The position numbers and the translations under genes were made by a program. DNA of 64,000 nucleotides from NCBI GenBank assembly GCA_012932865.1, contig SAXG01000133.1:1-64000 (forward strand). The letters are read 5' to 3'. This document shows positions 1 to 10,987 of this stretch, piece after piece. The stretch's first letter is position 1; each line of letters opens with the position of its first letter. Below the pieces are notes generated by a model that saw nothing but the letters and a program-made list of their open reading frames with translations, had not been told where the DNA came from and ran no database searches. Source of the stretch: Amylostereum areolatum (Eukaryota > Basidiomycota > Agaricomycetes > Russulales > Stereaceae).

Positions 1-388
1 GTTTTTCTTACTCACGTCTGGGTAACTGTATTGATATCTAGCGAACCCCAACAGCAAGAGAAGTGAAGTAGTCCATTCGTCTTTGTACTACGGGTTACGG
101 GATTTACGTCTACGGGCACTTCCATGTATTCACTATGCAATTCAGGTTTCCGATTGTATCATATCACTCCCGCCCCTCTCTGTTTTCATGGTATAGTCTG
201 GGCAGTCGAAACGTAGATTAAGTCGCACAGTACCACAGTTCGTACTCGCCAGGTGGCATCATTTGTATCACGTGGGAACTGGGCGAGATTCCGAGCTCAG
301 CTCGAGACCGAAGTTCTTACTTCCAAGTTTTGCTTTTTCAGTTCCACGTCGTTTCTCAACCACATCTATCACGAAAATCTTCTGGTTT
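1..388. promoter_or_regulatory. Upstream region of UTP14 with a CACGTG box
   Basis: I see no gene in this stretch. A CACGTG palindrome (bHLH/Cbf1-type E-box) lies at 269-274, about 115-120 bp before the likely UTP14 start codon at 389. The same hexamer occurs at a similar distance before several other genes in the window, so a promoter element is plausible. Functional role is inference. Confidence 0.4.
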
Positions 389-3300
389 ATGGCTCGACCT
401 TTCAACCTGGTCGCAAAGGGAAGGCCCTCCCATCTGTACGCGAAGCTAATGCGGCAGGATATGCTAAACGCCATAGCCGTAAGGCAAAGGACACGGAGGA
501 CATCTCGGAAGTCTACGAGTTCCAACAACAAAGGGTTAGGCGGGACAAGGTCACTCTGACTGGACAGGGAGGAAGCTGCTGAATTTGGCGTTGGCTCGGA
601 CGATGAAATCGACCGCGATGCCCTTCGAGCACGGCTGATTGGCGAGAACGTGGGATGAGAGCAGATTGATGAAGACGACGACGAGGAATTGGACAGCGAC
701 GCGGCGTTCGAGGAAAGCGATGAAGAGCGTTTTGCTGGGTTCTCATTTGCATCGTCAAGGGTGCGTACGTTCACCATCATGCCCTTTGCTAATCTACAGA
801 ACCTATAGAACAAGTCCCACATATCGCATCCGTGAAGAAAAAGCGTCCTGTCCAAAGTATGCGGAAGTGAACTTGAATGAAAAGCGATGGCGACATCGAT
901 CAGCAAGGGAGCGCTGCATCCGCGGAAGACGAGGATGAAGAGGTCGATGGAAACCAGAAGACTTCCTCGATATCTTGACGTGTTGGATGGACGGGCAGAT
1001 GCAGAGATGGTATTGCTTTCCAGCAGCCCCCGACGGATGCCAAGTCAGCGATGTCGAAGGAGACTGGGGACTTGATGAAGATAACGTTGGGAAGGGCAGG
1101 TGGATGAAAGCGGAGAGACTGGAGACGACGAGGATGAGGGGACGACGAAGGGACGAGGATGCGGGTGTGGAAGATGAGGAAGGCATGGAACTATCGGCGG
1201 AGGAGGATATCGACGAGGACGCCGTGATGGGCCTCGGGCATCGTATCTGGGTTGGACACAGGCAAGAAGCGGAAGGCATCCGACGATCACGATATCGGGG
1301 CGGTTCCGCGAAGAAGAGGGTCATCAGGAGCAGACGCAGACAAGGGCAGGAGAATGAGTTCGCTGCTATATTCCAGGTAGGACCTGATGTATTCCCCTAA
1401 GAGCTGGACAGTTGATGTGCTACTCTTAGGCTCAAGAAACTCAAGCTGGACGATTTATTGGCGCCCCTCACTTCACAGTCTTCCAGCGTGCTCGCCCTCA
1501 GGATCAGGCCAAGGCCTTCATCTTCACGCAGGGGAAAAACACTTCTGCGCCTTTGCTCAGCGCACTCAAGACCGGCTGGATCGAGAGGCGCATACGAGCA
1601 GACGAAAGAGGAGGTTGACAAGTGGAATAATACCATGAAGCAGATCAAAGAGGTGTGTCTTAACCACCTTCTGACGAAAAATACGCTGACTTGCGAGACC
1701 AGGCCGAACACCTTTCGTTCCTTGCAGGCGAAGCATCGGGAAGACTTAAATCTGGAGCTTGCGGCCAAGTTCAAGGTGCGATAGATCCAGCATGAGTCAT
1801 ATATATCTCTGGATCATGTACAGCCCACTACGGAGATGGAGAGTTCTGTGACAAACTTTTGAAGCAAGCTCAGATGCGCGAGGAAGACCTTCCAAAACTG
1901 AGGAGCTAAAAATGAACCTCGTCTACGAAGAGGTCGCCGCCCGTCGCGCAGAGGTGCGGAGGTGCGCGAGCTCATGTTCCGAGCCGAGGCAAGGCAAAAC
2001 GAATGGCCAAAATCAAAGCAAAACGTATCGGCGGATCAAAAAGAAAGAACGGGAAAAGCTCGCTGCACAGTGGGCGAAGACGATGACGACGACGACGAAG
2101 ATGCGGCGATGAAAAGGGAGGTGGAACGGGTCGGGAGCGGGCCACGCTTCGACACAAAAACACGGAAAATGGGCCAGGCGATGAGAGGGCGTGGCGAATT
2201 GGATGATGACAGCGCCAGGATGTCGCGGAGATGTTGGACAGAGAGAGAAACTTCGGCGCAAAATCCAAGGTCAAAAGGACAGCGACGCCAGTGAGGGTAG
2301 CGACAGCGGGGGACGAGGAAAATATGAAGGGTTGAAGGCGCGCGCCTTCGAGGAGCTACAGGGATTGAAGGAGGATGAGTCAGGTCCGAGCGACAAGATC
2401 AAAGGCGTATTCGATATGAAGTTCATGCGGGACGAGCGACGCGCGAAACAGGCCGATGTCAGCAGACAGGTAGATGTTTTGTGCAGGCATTGGACGGACT
2501 GCAGCATCACTCGACGACGAGACTGGCGAGGATCTCGTACACGATCCCAATGCGATGTCAATCGAGCGCATTGGCGGCCGCGTGTCGGTCAGGCCAGGTA
2601 ATCAGGTCGGTCGTTTAGTCCCTTGCCTGTGACTTGCCCTCTGATAAGTGCAACCTAGCCCCTCATCATCCGTCTCGGCCTGTTCCCGTACCCATCGGAC
2701 ACCTCCAGCACAACGTTGAAGTCGACCGACTTTGCTATAGCTACCCCCACTAGTATATCCGCCCCAGACCTCGCGATCTCTACTGGCCGTCGAAAGACAC
2801 TTCTAACCCATGGCTATCTGTTGGCGACGGTTCTCGCAAACCCGTGCTCAAGAAGAGCGAGATCGCCGTAGGCAGACAGAGCAAGGCGGCGGAAAAGTCA
2901 AAAGGTAAGCTCAACAAACGGCAACAGCGGCTTGAGGGGAGAAGGCGGCGGCCATGGAGGACGCGATGCTTGAAATATCCCCGGACAATGCCATCACTCT
3001 GGACCCTCAACCGCCTAGTGGGTCGGACGTCCCACATTCACACAGCAAAACCAAGGCTGCGAGCGCTCTTCCCTTGCCGCTGACGACTCTGATGGCAATA
3101 GCGAGGTCGAGGAACAGGAAAAGATGTTCGACCGAAAGGGAAAGGGGAAGGGGAAGGGGAAGGTGCCTGGAGCGGAATCAAGGCATTCGAGCAAAGAAAC
3201 CTTGTGGCTATGGCATTTGCGGGGGACAATGTTGTCCAAGTAACATAATCCTCGAACGTTTTGCGACCTCGTGCTAACGTATCTACTCACAGGACTTTGA

Positions 3301-3801
3301 GGAGGCGAAACGCCGCGAAATTCAGGCAGACGCACCCAAAGAGGTTGACACCTCTCTTCCTGGATGGGTAAGCCATGGCGTTCCCTTGACCGTGCATAGC
3401 TCATTTGCGCATATACATTTCAGGGAGCCTGGGGTGGTCAAGGAGCTCGAAACAAGCACCCAAACCTCATTTAATCAAGAAGGTTGCAGGCGTCGACCCG
3501 AAATCCCGCGCTGTCACGGCAAAAAGCATGTTATCATCTCCGAAAAACGCGATAAAAAAGCAGCAAGTATATGGTCAAGGATTTACCTTTTCCCTATACA
3601 AGCAAGTCCCAGTTCGAACGCGGCCTTGATACACCTATTGGTACGGAGTGGAGTACTCGGTCGCGTTTAACGGGCGACGTTGCCGAAGGTCACAAAAAAG
3701 GTGCGTAACCGTTGTGTCATCGATGGGGAGGGGTCTGACAAAATTACTCTATTTAATAGATGGGCGTGGTCATCAATCCTTTGCAGAAGAAAGTACAATA
3801 A
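389..3801 (+). CDS. UTP14: UTP14-like U3 snoRNP / SSU processome protein, reading frame broken by indels
   Basis: Utp14 is a nucleolar component of the small-subunit processome that activates the helicase Dhr1 during 18S rRNA maturation. Family signatures are seen in order but in changing frames: an N-terminal NAAGYAKR then EVYEFQQQRVRR segment near 445-540; acidic DDEIDRDALRARLIGENVG near 600-655; the basic AYEQTKEEVDKWNNTMKQI block near 1590-1640; MRELMFRAEA and KTYRRIKKKEREKLAAQ near 1960-2070; and a C-terminal HLIKKVAGVDPK, HVIISEKRDKKAA, YMVKDLPFPYTSK and MGVVINPLQKK series ending at a TAA at 3799-3801. Some frame changes are introns (for example before MGVVINP), but others are 1-2 nt losses inside exons near 561, 1592, 3565 and 3670, two of them shortening homopolymers. 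The start at 389 is a guess. UTP14 is essential in yeast, so sequence error is likelier than a dead gene, but both are possible. Confidence 0.85.
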
Positions 3802-3937
3802 TCGTTCCGTCGTCCTCATTACCAGACATTGCTGTAGCGGTCAACACGCAAATTACATTCACAACTATATCTATGCTACAGAAAGTATAGTCCGCGAAAT
3901 GGGTTCGTACCGAGTCATGACAGCGTTGCCGTCTCTC

Positions 3938-6105
3938 CTACGCACCGAGTATCAAAGTAATAATGACATAGCCGTTCGCCACCACTACGAGCAGCCATAT
4001 TGCGTATCCTAGAACCATCGCTATCCACCCCCTACTTAAATCGATGAATCGGTCCTCGGCGTCGCGCTCCGCATCCACTTCGTCTGTATCCTGCTTTTTA
4101 ACGTTCCAGATGCAGGTAATTCGTCGTTTGATTTTCCGTGCTCGAGTGGGAGAGGTGGCGACAGGCGAACGCGCATGACGGTTTTCGACGACGTCAACCA
4201 GAAGAGGGGTAAAATGATAAAGGGAAGCACGAGGACAGCACAACCTGCGAGGCGACAAGCATAGTATCGGCGTCCTTGCTACGGATGGCGACAATCATTG
4301 AAGGTATAAGGCCGAGAAGGCGCGTGAGGAAACGCGGGAAGATAGGCTGGTGTTATGTTGGCTCATGAAAAACTGGAAAAGGAGGACGAGGGATTGCTCA
4401 CCGAAACACGCCAACGCAGGAAACCTTCCGACACAATCTGACCTGCAACTGTGGCCACGATGGAAGCGCTCTGACCAGAACAAAGGAGGGCTAGAGCGAA
4501 AGTTACACCGGCACCTGCGGCAAAGGAGTTAAGGTTTCGCCCGTCCCCAAGGTATATCGTTGTAGTTACCTGAACCGATGGTGCGGTTGATCAGGGCATG
4601 GGCTTCGAACAAGTTCGACGTTCATTCCATGCCATCGTGGAACGCGGCGCCCGCAAGGATAAGTATGCTGCACGAACGTCGTGTACGAACGTGCTTCAGT
4701 GTGGCGACATCTTACAGGGAATTTATAACCACAGCCAAGCCTAGGAGGCTGATAACAATATCGCGATGCCATGATTCAGGTGGGCTTTTACGAAAGCGAA
4801 GGAGCTATTTTCCTTTCCGTGTGGTTTCTAGGTTCTGCTCGTGTCTCCGTCGTGGTATAACCAAGAAAGACTTGAATAGGCTTTTCAGGGTGAACCTTTG
4901 GGGCGTGGCATAGTGGACACGGTCTCAGAGGAGGTAGGGTGTGCGAGAGGGGCTTGAGGGGTTCTATGGAAGCCTATCTTGAGTGGAGAGTGCCGATCCT
5001 AGGAATACATATGAGGCATAACTGTTGCGCCCAAGATACCGACAGCTACACGGAGATGAGCTCCAGCAAGGGATTTTGCGTGATCGGACTCACAAGTGTA
5101 TAGCCGCCGTGTTCGAATATCGCCTTCGAAGGGACGAAACCATAAAAGGCATCTCCCCAGTCGACACCAACTTTGGAAATGATGATGACAATGCAGATTA
5201 GACGGCTATAACCTGAGTGAATGTTGACGTCGCGTTGCGGGATGAAGCTGAAGTTGCGTGAAAGAACAACTTGAACTTACTAAGCTCCGATGAAAAGCTC
5301 GAACATCTTGACGGGCCGGCCCTGTAGAGGATCCCCGATTGCGAGTATCAAAAATACATCGCTGGCGGTTATGAGGACGCCAGCCCACAAAGGAAGTCTC
5401 GGAAAGAGAAGATTGAGAGCGATGGCAGATCCGAGAAGTTCCGCGAGGTCTGTACTGACGATGGCGATCTCGGAGAAGACGTAAAGGGGGTATAGCGTAA
5501 GCCAACGGACAGTCCGGGGGTGGTTTGTACGACTGTATAGAAGCAGACGACAGTGCGACGCAAGGTCTAGAGAAGGAGTGAGATGGTAAGCCTCGTGCAA
5601 CGTATATCGGCTGATTTGCCCACCTAATCCCGTCACAATGCCCAGTTTGCTAGCGAGACTCTGTTTCTTTAATTAGATCAGTACACGAGGGGGGCCCCAG
5701 AAAACACGCACTTGCAAAATAACAGCAAAGAGGCCGGACAAGAGGACGACAAAAAGAAGTTTATAGCCAAAGTCGGAGCCCGCTGGAGATCCACCACCCA
5801 ATTACCCTGAAAGCCAATCGCACGTAAGATCCTATACAGCAGCACGACGAGGGATGTACTCACAGGGTCGAAATATGCCACGGCGCATACTATGCCGACG
5901 CCGGTGTGTTTAGAAAGGTGGTCCCAAATGACGTGAGCGCACGTCCTCCGTCGAAGAGCCCCACGATGGTGAGGGCGGAGAAGAACGGGGGGCGGAATAG
6001 CGTCGGACGAGGGATGGGGGATGAGACGCGGACGGGTCGGACGGGGTCTACATATACGCAATGGAGGAACCAAAGGAGAGGATTGAACCAAGGCAGCGGA
6101 TGCAT
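3938..6105 (-). CDS. NRAMP (SMF-type) divalent metal transporter, frame broken by indels
   Basis: NRAMP transporters are proton-coupled importers of Mn2+/Fe2+ in the plasma membrane, vacuole or endosome. The TM1 signature [16 protein letters not shown] is followed, after an intron, by GNWVVDLQ (the family has DPGN in this helix). Then come a TM3 region [20 protein letters not shown], a TM4 region [19 protein letters not shown], and the C-terminal [18 protein letters not shown] near 3960-4010. The [15 protein letters not shown] helix lies near 4190-4235. The coding frame is interrupted: at about 5782 one G is missing between CAG and GCGGGC codons, so the [16 protein letters not shown] helix falls into another frame. 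The gene is convergent with UTP14. The stop is at 3938-3940. The N-terminus is unresolved, and 6105 is only the farthest plausible ATG. Confidence 0.8.
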
Positions 6106-7169
6106 GAACGACCCAGCGGTTCATTCGGCGATCCACACCACGCCGCGCAACGTCCGACACGCCGACACCTCCACACTGGCATCGTCGTCGTCGTCTTCCG
6201 TATGAACATTGAGCACAAAGATGATGAGAGAAAGAGAACAGACATTGTGCGACCAGGCGTACCGGCAAGAAGGAAGGCAGCAAATCGACAAGCGATCAAG
6301 ATATTGATATTCGATCTCGAATCTCATCACCTCTTCGCGCCGCACGCAACTGTCAACCTCTGTCAACCCACTCGTTGCCTACCGATGTGCTGGATCTCGA
6401 GCCGTTCGACATTCAATTCGACTATCCCAAGGCGTTACCTCCCTGGGCGTTGTTCAAGTGCTGTGCGCATGTCGTAACCTCGCGTCTACGGGAGTTTCAA
6501 AAACAGCAACCAAAAAGCAGTCCTGGACTCCTTCCGTCGGGTCAGTAACCACGTCCATGAGAGTACATACTAGGAGTACGGGTTTACTTCACCAGTCGAC
6601 AAGACTGCAGCTCCATGTCAATCGGCCAGACGTCCACTCACAAGGTTTGGCCTGGGATCCATCAGGCAGGTGGCGTCCATAACAGAGGTGCAGCAGGCAA
6701 GCGCGCCATCTGCCCCATCGGGAGGCTACGTACGCCACTATGTATTATCTCATCCACACGCATCCAGCGTCGTCGAGCGGTGGTGCGCAGAAACGACTCC
6801 ATGGAACTGGAAGAGGTCCATTCATCTCCGAACGCACGAATAATAGACCACCCAGATCGCAGTTTGTCTGCCAAGACAACGAGTACCGTGGCATATACAT
6901 ACGTATATTCAACCCACCTCGAACATCTGACTCAGTGAGAGTTTCGGCATCAGCGTCCCGCAATTTATCGTCTCAAACCCAAGTATGAGCCAGGCTCATA
7001 CCAGTTACAGAGTCCAGAGGGGCTTGCGTACCCAGACGAGCTACTGAGTAGTTGCGGCCGTCGTAAGCTTCGGATCTGAAGGATCGAAAGTCATGGTGGA
7101 AGACCGAGCCAAGACTTTGAGACCGGACACGCTCACGCCTTGTCTCACGCTCCCTACATTTGCTATAGC
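6106..7169. other. Unassigned stretch between NRAMP and CutC
   Basis: No intact gene is recognised. On the + strand, 6380-6540 reads through a codon-like open segment (LDLEPFDIQFDYPKALPPW and onward), and 6680-6830 holds another short open segment. The two are in different frames, and I could not join them to any known family. Given the indel density on both sides, this may be a further broken gene or untranslated sequence. CT- and GT-rich patches but no repeat array are seen. Confidence 0.3.
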
Positions 7170-8287
7170 TCGTTCTGACTCCTAAAATCACTCTCGAAGT
7201 CTGTATAGAATCCTTGGAATCAGCACAAAAGTTCGTCCGGGGCGCCGCGACATCATTTCACCAGTTTAACAGTCCGATTTCTCGTCCAGTGCAGTTCGTG
7301 GCGGGGCGGATAGACTAGAAGTCTGTGCAACACTTGGCCTGGGAGGCGGAACGACACCTCCTTGGGCCTCGTGAACGCAATCCACGCGCTCTACCCCGAT
7401 ATCCCACTTATGGTACGATTGTCGCTGTGGGCACTAATAGACGGTCTGTGCTCAGTTCACACGGTCTTAGTAGGTCATGATACGCCGCGCCACCGGTGAT
7501 TTCCTCTACAGCCAAGGAGAGCTTAATGTATGCTCGCGGATATCGTGGTTTTAAGGGCGCCGGCGCTTCTGGCGTTGTCTTCGGCGTTCTTCCAGAGGAC
7601 GCATCTGTCGATGTGGAACGGACACAAACGTCTGACCATCCTTTCAGGTCGTCAATGGTTGAGCGGTCACCGATACTACGCGTTATGCAGACTATCGACG
7701 AAGCGTTCAATGCAAGGTGAGGACGGTTAGCTACAACCGCTTGACTTAGCGTTGACCATTTGGTCAGTCTGTTCCACCGCGCATTCGACATGACACGGCA
7801 CGGGATATACAAGAGGGTAAAAATGTACCCTCTGAGTCTCTAACACTGGCTCAAAAATGTTCTTCAGCTTTCAACCACGTCTCGAAGCTCAGAGGCGTTA
7901 CCCGCATCCTGACTAGGTGACTAGTTGCCGCTCTGGAAGGCAATTGTTATCGACTGACCTCCGGCGATGGAAAGCGGTCATGGTATGTCCGTCCCTGCGT
8001 CACTCCCAGTGCTTCAGGAGCTACTCAAGGGGGCGCAAGGTACTGACCGACCAACCATTCTCCCCGGAGCCGGTGTCAATGGCCGTACCGCGCGATCGGT
8101 GCTCGATGTCCTGTGCCCCCTCGGGTTGAAGGAGATTCATATGAGCGGCGGTCGGTGGTTCTCAGGAACAATGAAACATAGACCTACAGGAATGGGGATG
8201 GGCGCAGACGATCATGAATGGCAGGTGTGGAGAACAGATGAAGAGGCTGTTCGTGAAGTACGATATATTCTCGATGAAGTCTTGTAG
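7170..8287 (+). CDS. CutC family protein (copper homeostasis), frame broken by indels
   Basis: CutC proteins are TIM-barrel cytosolic proteins linked to copper homeostasis; the biochemical role is unsettled. The sequence shows ITLEVCIESLESAQ near 7180-7220, an intron, then VRGGADRLEVCATLGLGGGT near 7300-7350, LGLVNAIHALYPDIPLMV, MIRRATGDFLYS near 7478, KGAGASGVVFGVLPEDASVD near 7555-7615, and a 3' part with GHGMSVPASLPVLQEL, ILPGAGVNGRTARSVLDVL and LKEIHMSGGRW ending at 8287. These blocks are the expected length and order for the family but lie in different frames. At about 7553 the TTTTAAGGG run appears to lack one A, and another base is missing near 7530. The start codon is not visible near the first conserved block, so 7170 marks only where homology begins. 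Confidence 0.85.
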
Positions 8288-8478
8288 AGCATGACAGTAA
8301 AGCGTGTATGCGCGCGTAGCGACGAAGAATGAATCTGCATGGTGTCCGAAGTATGCGCAAGGTGAAACGCCGTAAGTGTGTGGTTAATCCGCTAGACATA
8401 AGGGGCTATACCCCCAGTAGATACATCCTTGCTACATGCTCCAAACTGTTGTCAGACATAAGATCATGAATGTTTACC

Positions 8479-10692
8479 TCACCAGTTGAGGAAAGTCGGG
8501 GGATGCTGGTTGACATGAACTTCGAACAAACTTGGGTCGAAAGCGCCATCTAGGAGTGCGTCTACTTCTTGCAAGGACGGCCCAAACAACTCCGAGCCAT
8601 GCATGCCGTCAACTTCCAAATCCGACTCAGACAGGACACTGTCGTCATCGTCGTCGTAGTATTCGAGGGTTTCCTGTGAGCTATTCGAGATCGACTCCAG
8701 TGATGGCATGTCGAACTCGATTTCGTCAGGGAGGACAGGAAGTGGCACAGGGAAGTGTTGGGCGCCGCCAAGGTGTGAGGACACCGCCAACATATGGTTT
8801 ATGATGGTGGGAGATCGAGGGGCTCCGCTCGGATCGTCTTCATATTCCATTTGAACATGGCTCAGTTGGACCTCTGGAACCATCTCTGAAAGCATAGTCG
8901 CATGCTGCTTGTGAATGGAACCTCCGAGCATGAGGATCGCGTCTAACTGCACACCCATGTCCCAACGACGCATCAGTGCATCGCCGAGACTCTCCATTGC
9001 CGAGGAGGGGAGGATGGCACGATCCAATGTGAAATAACGCAAGCTTGGAAAGAGAATCCTCGTCGTATTCGAAGCTCCTGAGCCGGAATCTGTTCGAGGA
9101 GACAAGGCAATGGCGTTCTGGGACAATGCATCAATGAAGGACAATGACGCTGAATTCCGGATGACATGAAGTGTCTCGATGCGACTACAGTGTGCGAAGC
9201 TTCTTGTCCACACAGTGCGTCCCCAGGCGTAGCGACCTTGGAAATTCTTCGCAACGAGAATTTCAACGCCCTCGAGGGGTAATGAACTAGAGAGGTTTAT
9301 GAAAATTTCGCTATCCACTTTGAATGTGGATGCCCCCAACAAAGTGAAGCGGAAGCGGGGAGGGATGGCATCTTCAGACAACAGTTCCTCGGAGTCTTCT
9401 GTTCCCAATGGAACAGGGTCGGTATAGGGGTCCAGATACCCTGTGATCTGTATTCCTCGAACCCTTTTCCTGTTCCCTCCGGAGATGCAAATCGCGCGTA
9501 TGGGTGAAGCGTCGTGTTGTCCATGGCTGTTTCGAGCCAGCGATGGTATCAACCTGGATATGTCGGCCTTGTCGGCGATATCGAGGCAGTTGACGTTGAG
9601 GTTCTGGATGGAAGGCAAAGACAGGCATGAAAGAGCGCGCGATACATCCCTTACGGTGTTGGTGAGAGTGAGATGGGTAAGGTGGGGTAGCTCGACTGTC
9701 CGTTCATGATGTGGGGAAGACGACGCCGTATGTTCGAATGCCCACCCCTCGGGTCCGCTACGGATAAGAACTAGGTGTTCAAGTTCGGGCATTCGCCTTA
9801 GGGCTTCGCACCAGTGGTTTAATGGAGGCTGATGTAATGATGAACCATTACGAATCTCTAGACGTCGCAGACCATGGAGGGATTGCCAAGGAACCGTGAT
9901 ATTGGATAATTTGAGGCTTTGTAAGTTGGTAAAACTGGATTGGAGCAGACCCTCAAGGGCTGCAACATGGCCACGAAGTCCTGGATTCCCTTCCGCGGAA
10001 TGCAAGCTCCAATAAGGATAAACAGAATGTAGCGCGAGTTCTTCCAATGTCGGGTTGGGCTCGACAGCGACCTTTTGCAACAGGTCGCTCAACATTCTGA
10101 CGGAGGCCAATATATTGAGGTGAGATATCTGGGATATCCTGGTCAAGGCATAGCTGACAGCGTCGGAAGACGGGGCGCCTGGTCGGTTGCGAGTACGCGG
10201 GAAACCGAAACGGGGGTATAGAAACTTCGCCTCGACGTAAAGAGGGACCATTTTGGCGCGCTCTATCATGACCTCGGTGCGAGAAACTTTGGAGACATCA
10301 ATGTTCCTCCAAAGACGCGGCTCTCCCAACACGATTTCGCGCCACCCGTGACACACGCCGGTGAGTGCGTGCAGCCATGCGAATTTATCACCGTGATCTT
10401 CGGGCAGAGGATGGATACTGCGGCCTACCCAGAAGAAGATTAGAGCCATAACCTCGGCTGGGACGCTCGATATGGGTCCTGCGATCACGTTTCTGCGTAG
10501 CTTGAGGACATGTATTTGAGCTTCAAGTTTATGGAGCTGATCGTCGATGTATATGCGCTCTTCATCTTGAGAGAGCGTGTCTTCAATGGACATTCCCATG
10601 TTGAGATACCTAGAATGAGACAGAAACGAAACCACATTCAGGTTTTGGAGCAAAGATGTAGGGATGACACGCACCGGACTCCTGAGCGCCAC
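8479..10692 (-). CDS. F-box domain protein (mushroom-type, leucine-rich C-terminal half)
   Basis: This is a single-exon reading frame of 737 codons. The N-terminus has a short coiled coil (EERIYIDDQLHKLEAQIHVL) followed by an F-box, with ISSVPAEVMALIFFWV and then a CHGWREIVLGEPRLWRNI segment near residues 110-130. This is the layout of the large Agaricomycete F-box family, whose members are presumed substrate receptors of SCF ubiquitin ligases. The rest has irregular leucine-rich segments (LEELALHSVYPYW, LQSLKLSNITVPW, LRRLEIRNGSSLH, LTHLTLTNTV) and an acidic C-terminal stretch (YYDDDDDSVLSESD). Translation may begin at 10692 or at an internal ATG at 10599 (MGMSIEDTL), which immediately precedes the conserved coiled coil and looks better. 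The gene is divergent from the bromodomain gene. The substrate is unknown. Confidence 0.8.
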   Translation of the reverse strand: MALRSPVRVIPTSLLQNLNVVSFLSHSRYLNMGMSIEDTLSQDEERIYIDDQLHKLEAQIHVLKLRRNVIAGPISSVPAEVMALIFFWVGRSIHPLPEDHGDKFAWLHALTGVCHGWREIVLGEPRLWRNIDVSKVSRTEVMIERAKMVPLYVEAKFLYPRFGFPRTRNRPGAPSSDAVSYALTRISQISHLNILASVRMLSDLLQKVAVEPNPTLEELALHSVYPYWSLHSAEGNPGLRGHVAALEGLLQSSFTNLQSLKLSNITVPWQSLHGLRRLEIRNGSSLHQPPLNHWCEALRRMPELEHLVLIRSGPEGWAFEHTASSSPHHERTVELPHLTHLTLTNTVRDVSRALSCLSLPSIQNLNVNCLDIADKADISRLIPSLARNSHGQHDASPIRAICISGGNRKRVRGIQITGYLDPYTDPVPLGTEDSEELLSEDAIPPRFRFTLLGASTFKVDSEIFINLSSSLPLEGVEILVAKNFQGRYAWGRTVWTRSFAHCSRIETLHVIRNSASLSFIDALSQNAIALSPRTDSGSGASNTTRILFPSLRYFTLDRAILPSSAMESLGDALMRRWDMGVQLDAILMLGGSIHKQHATMLSEMVPEVQLSHVQMEYEDDPSGAPRSPTIINHMLAVSSHLGGAQHFPVPLPVLPDEIEFDMPSLESISNSSQETLEYYDDDDDSVLSESDLEVDGMHGSELFGPSLQEVDALLDGAFDPSLFEVHVNQHPPTFLNW

Positions 10693-10987
10693 GTAGTTAC
10701 ACGCAACAGATTATTCTCGTCCTCACCAAAGAAGAGTAGCGGGGAGAGTTCAGGGAGTAGTGGGGTGGTCTTGTTTGAATCTCAGAACGATGGAGATTGA
10801 GGACAGGTTGGGGGACAGCCTGGGACGCGAGGGCGGGATCGGAGAAGTCAGAAGGTTAAGCGCCCTCTGGTAGTACGTGTCACGTGCCACGCGACCGCCG
10901 TTTAGTGCTTTCGCGCGTTCGTTGTCGGCTGAACCAGTTCGGATACTGACGCCGCCTTCACACATATCCGAACGACCTTGTCCAGCC
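10693..10987. promoter_or_regulatory. Divergent promoter between the F-box and bromodomain genes
   Basis: About 295 bp separate the two divergent start codons. A CACGTG box lies at 10881-10886, 107 bp before the bromodomain gene's ATG, inside a GC-rich patch with further CACG repeats (gtgtcacgtgccacgcg). Regulatory role is inferred from position and recurrence. Confidence 0.4.

Noticed and set aside
268..906. 212-codon minus-strand ORF opposite UTP14
   Set aside because: Ser-rich translation is the complement of the acidic Utp14 N-terminal region; no independent signal.
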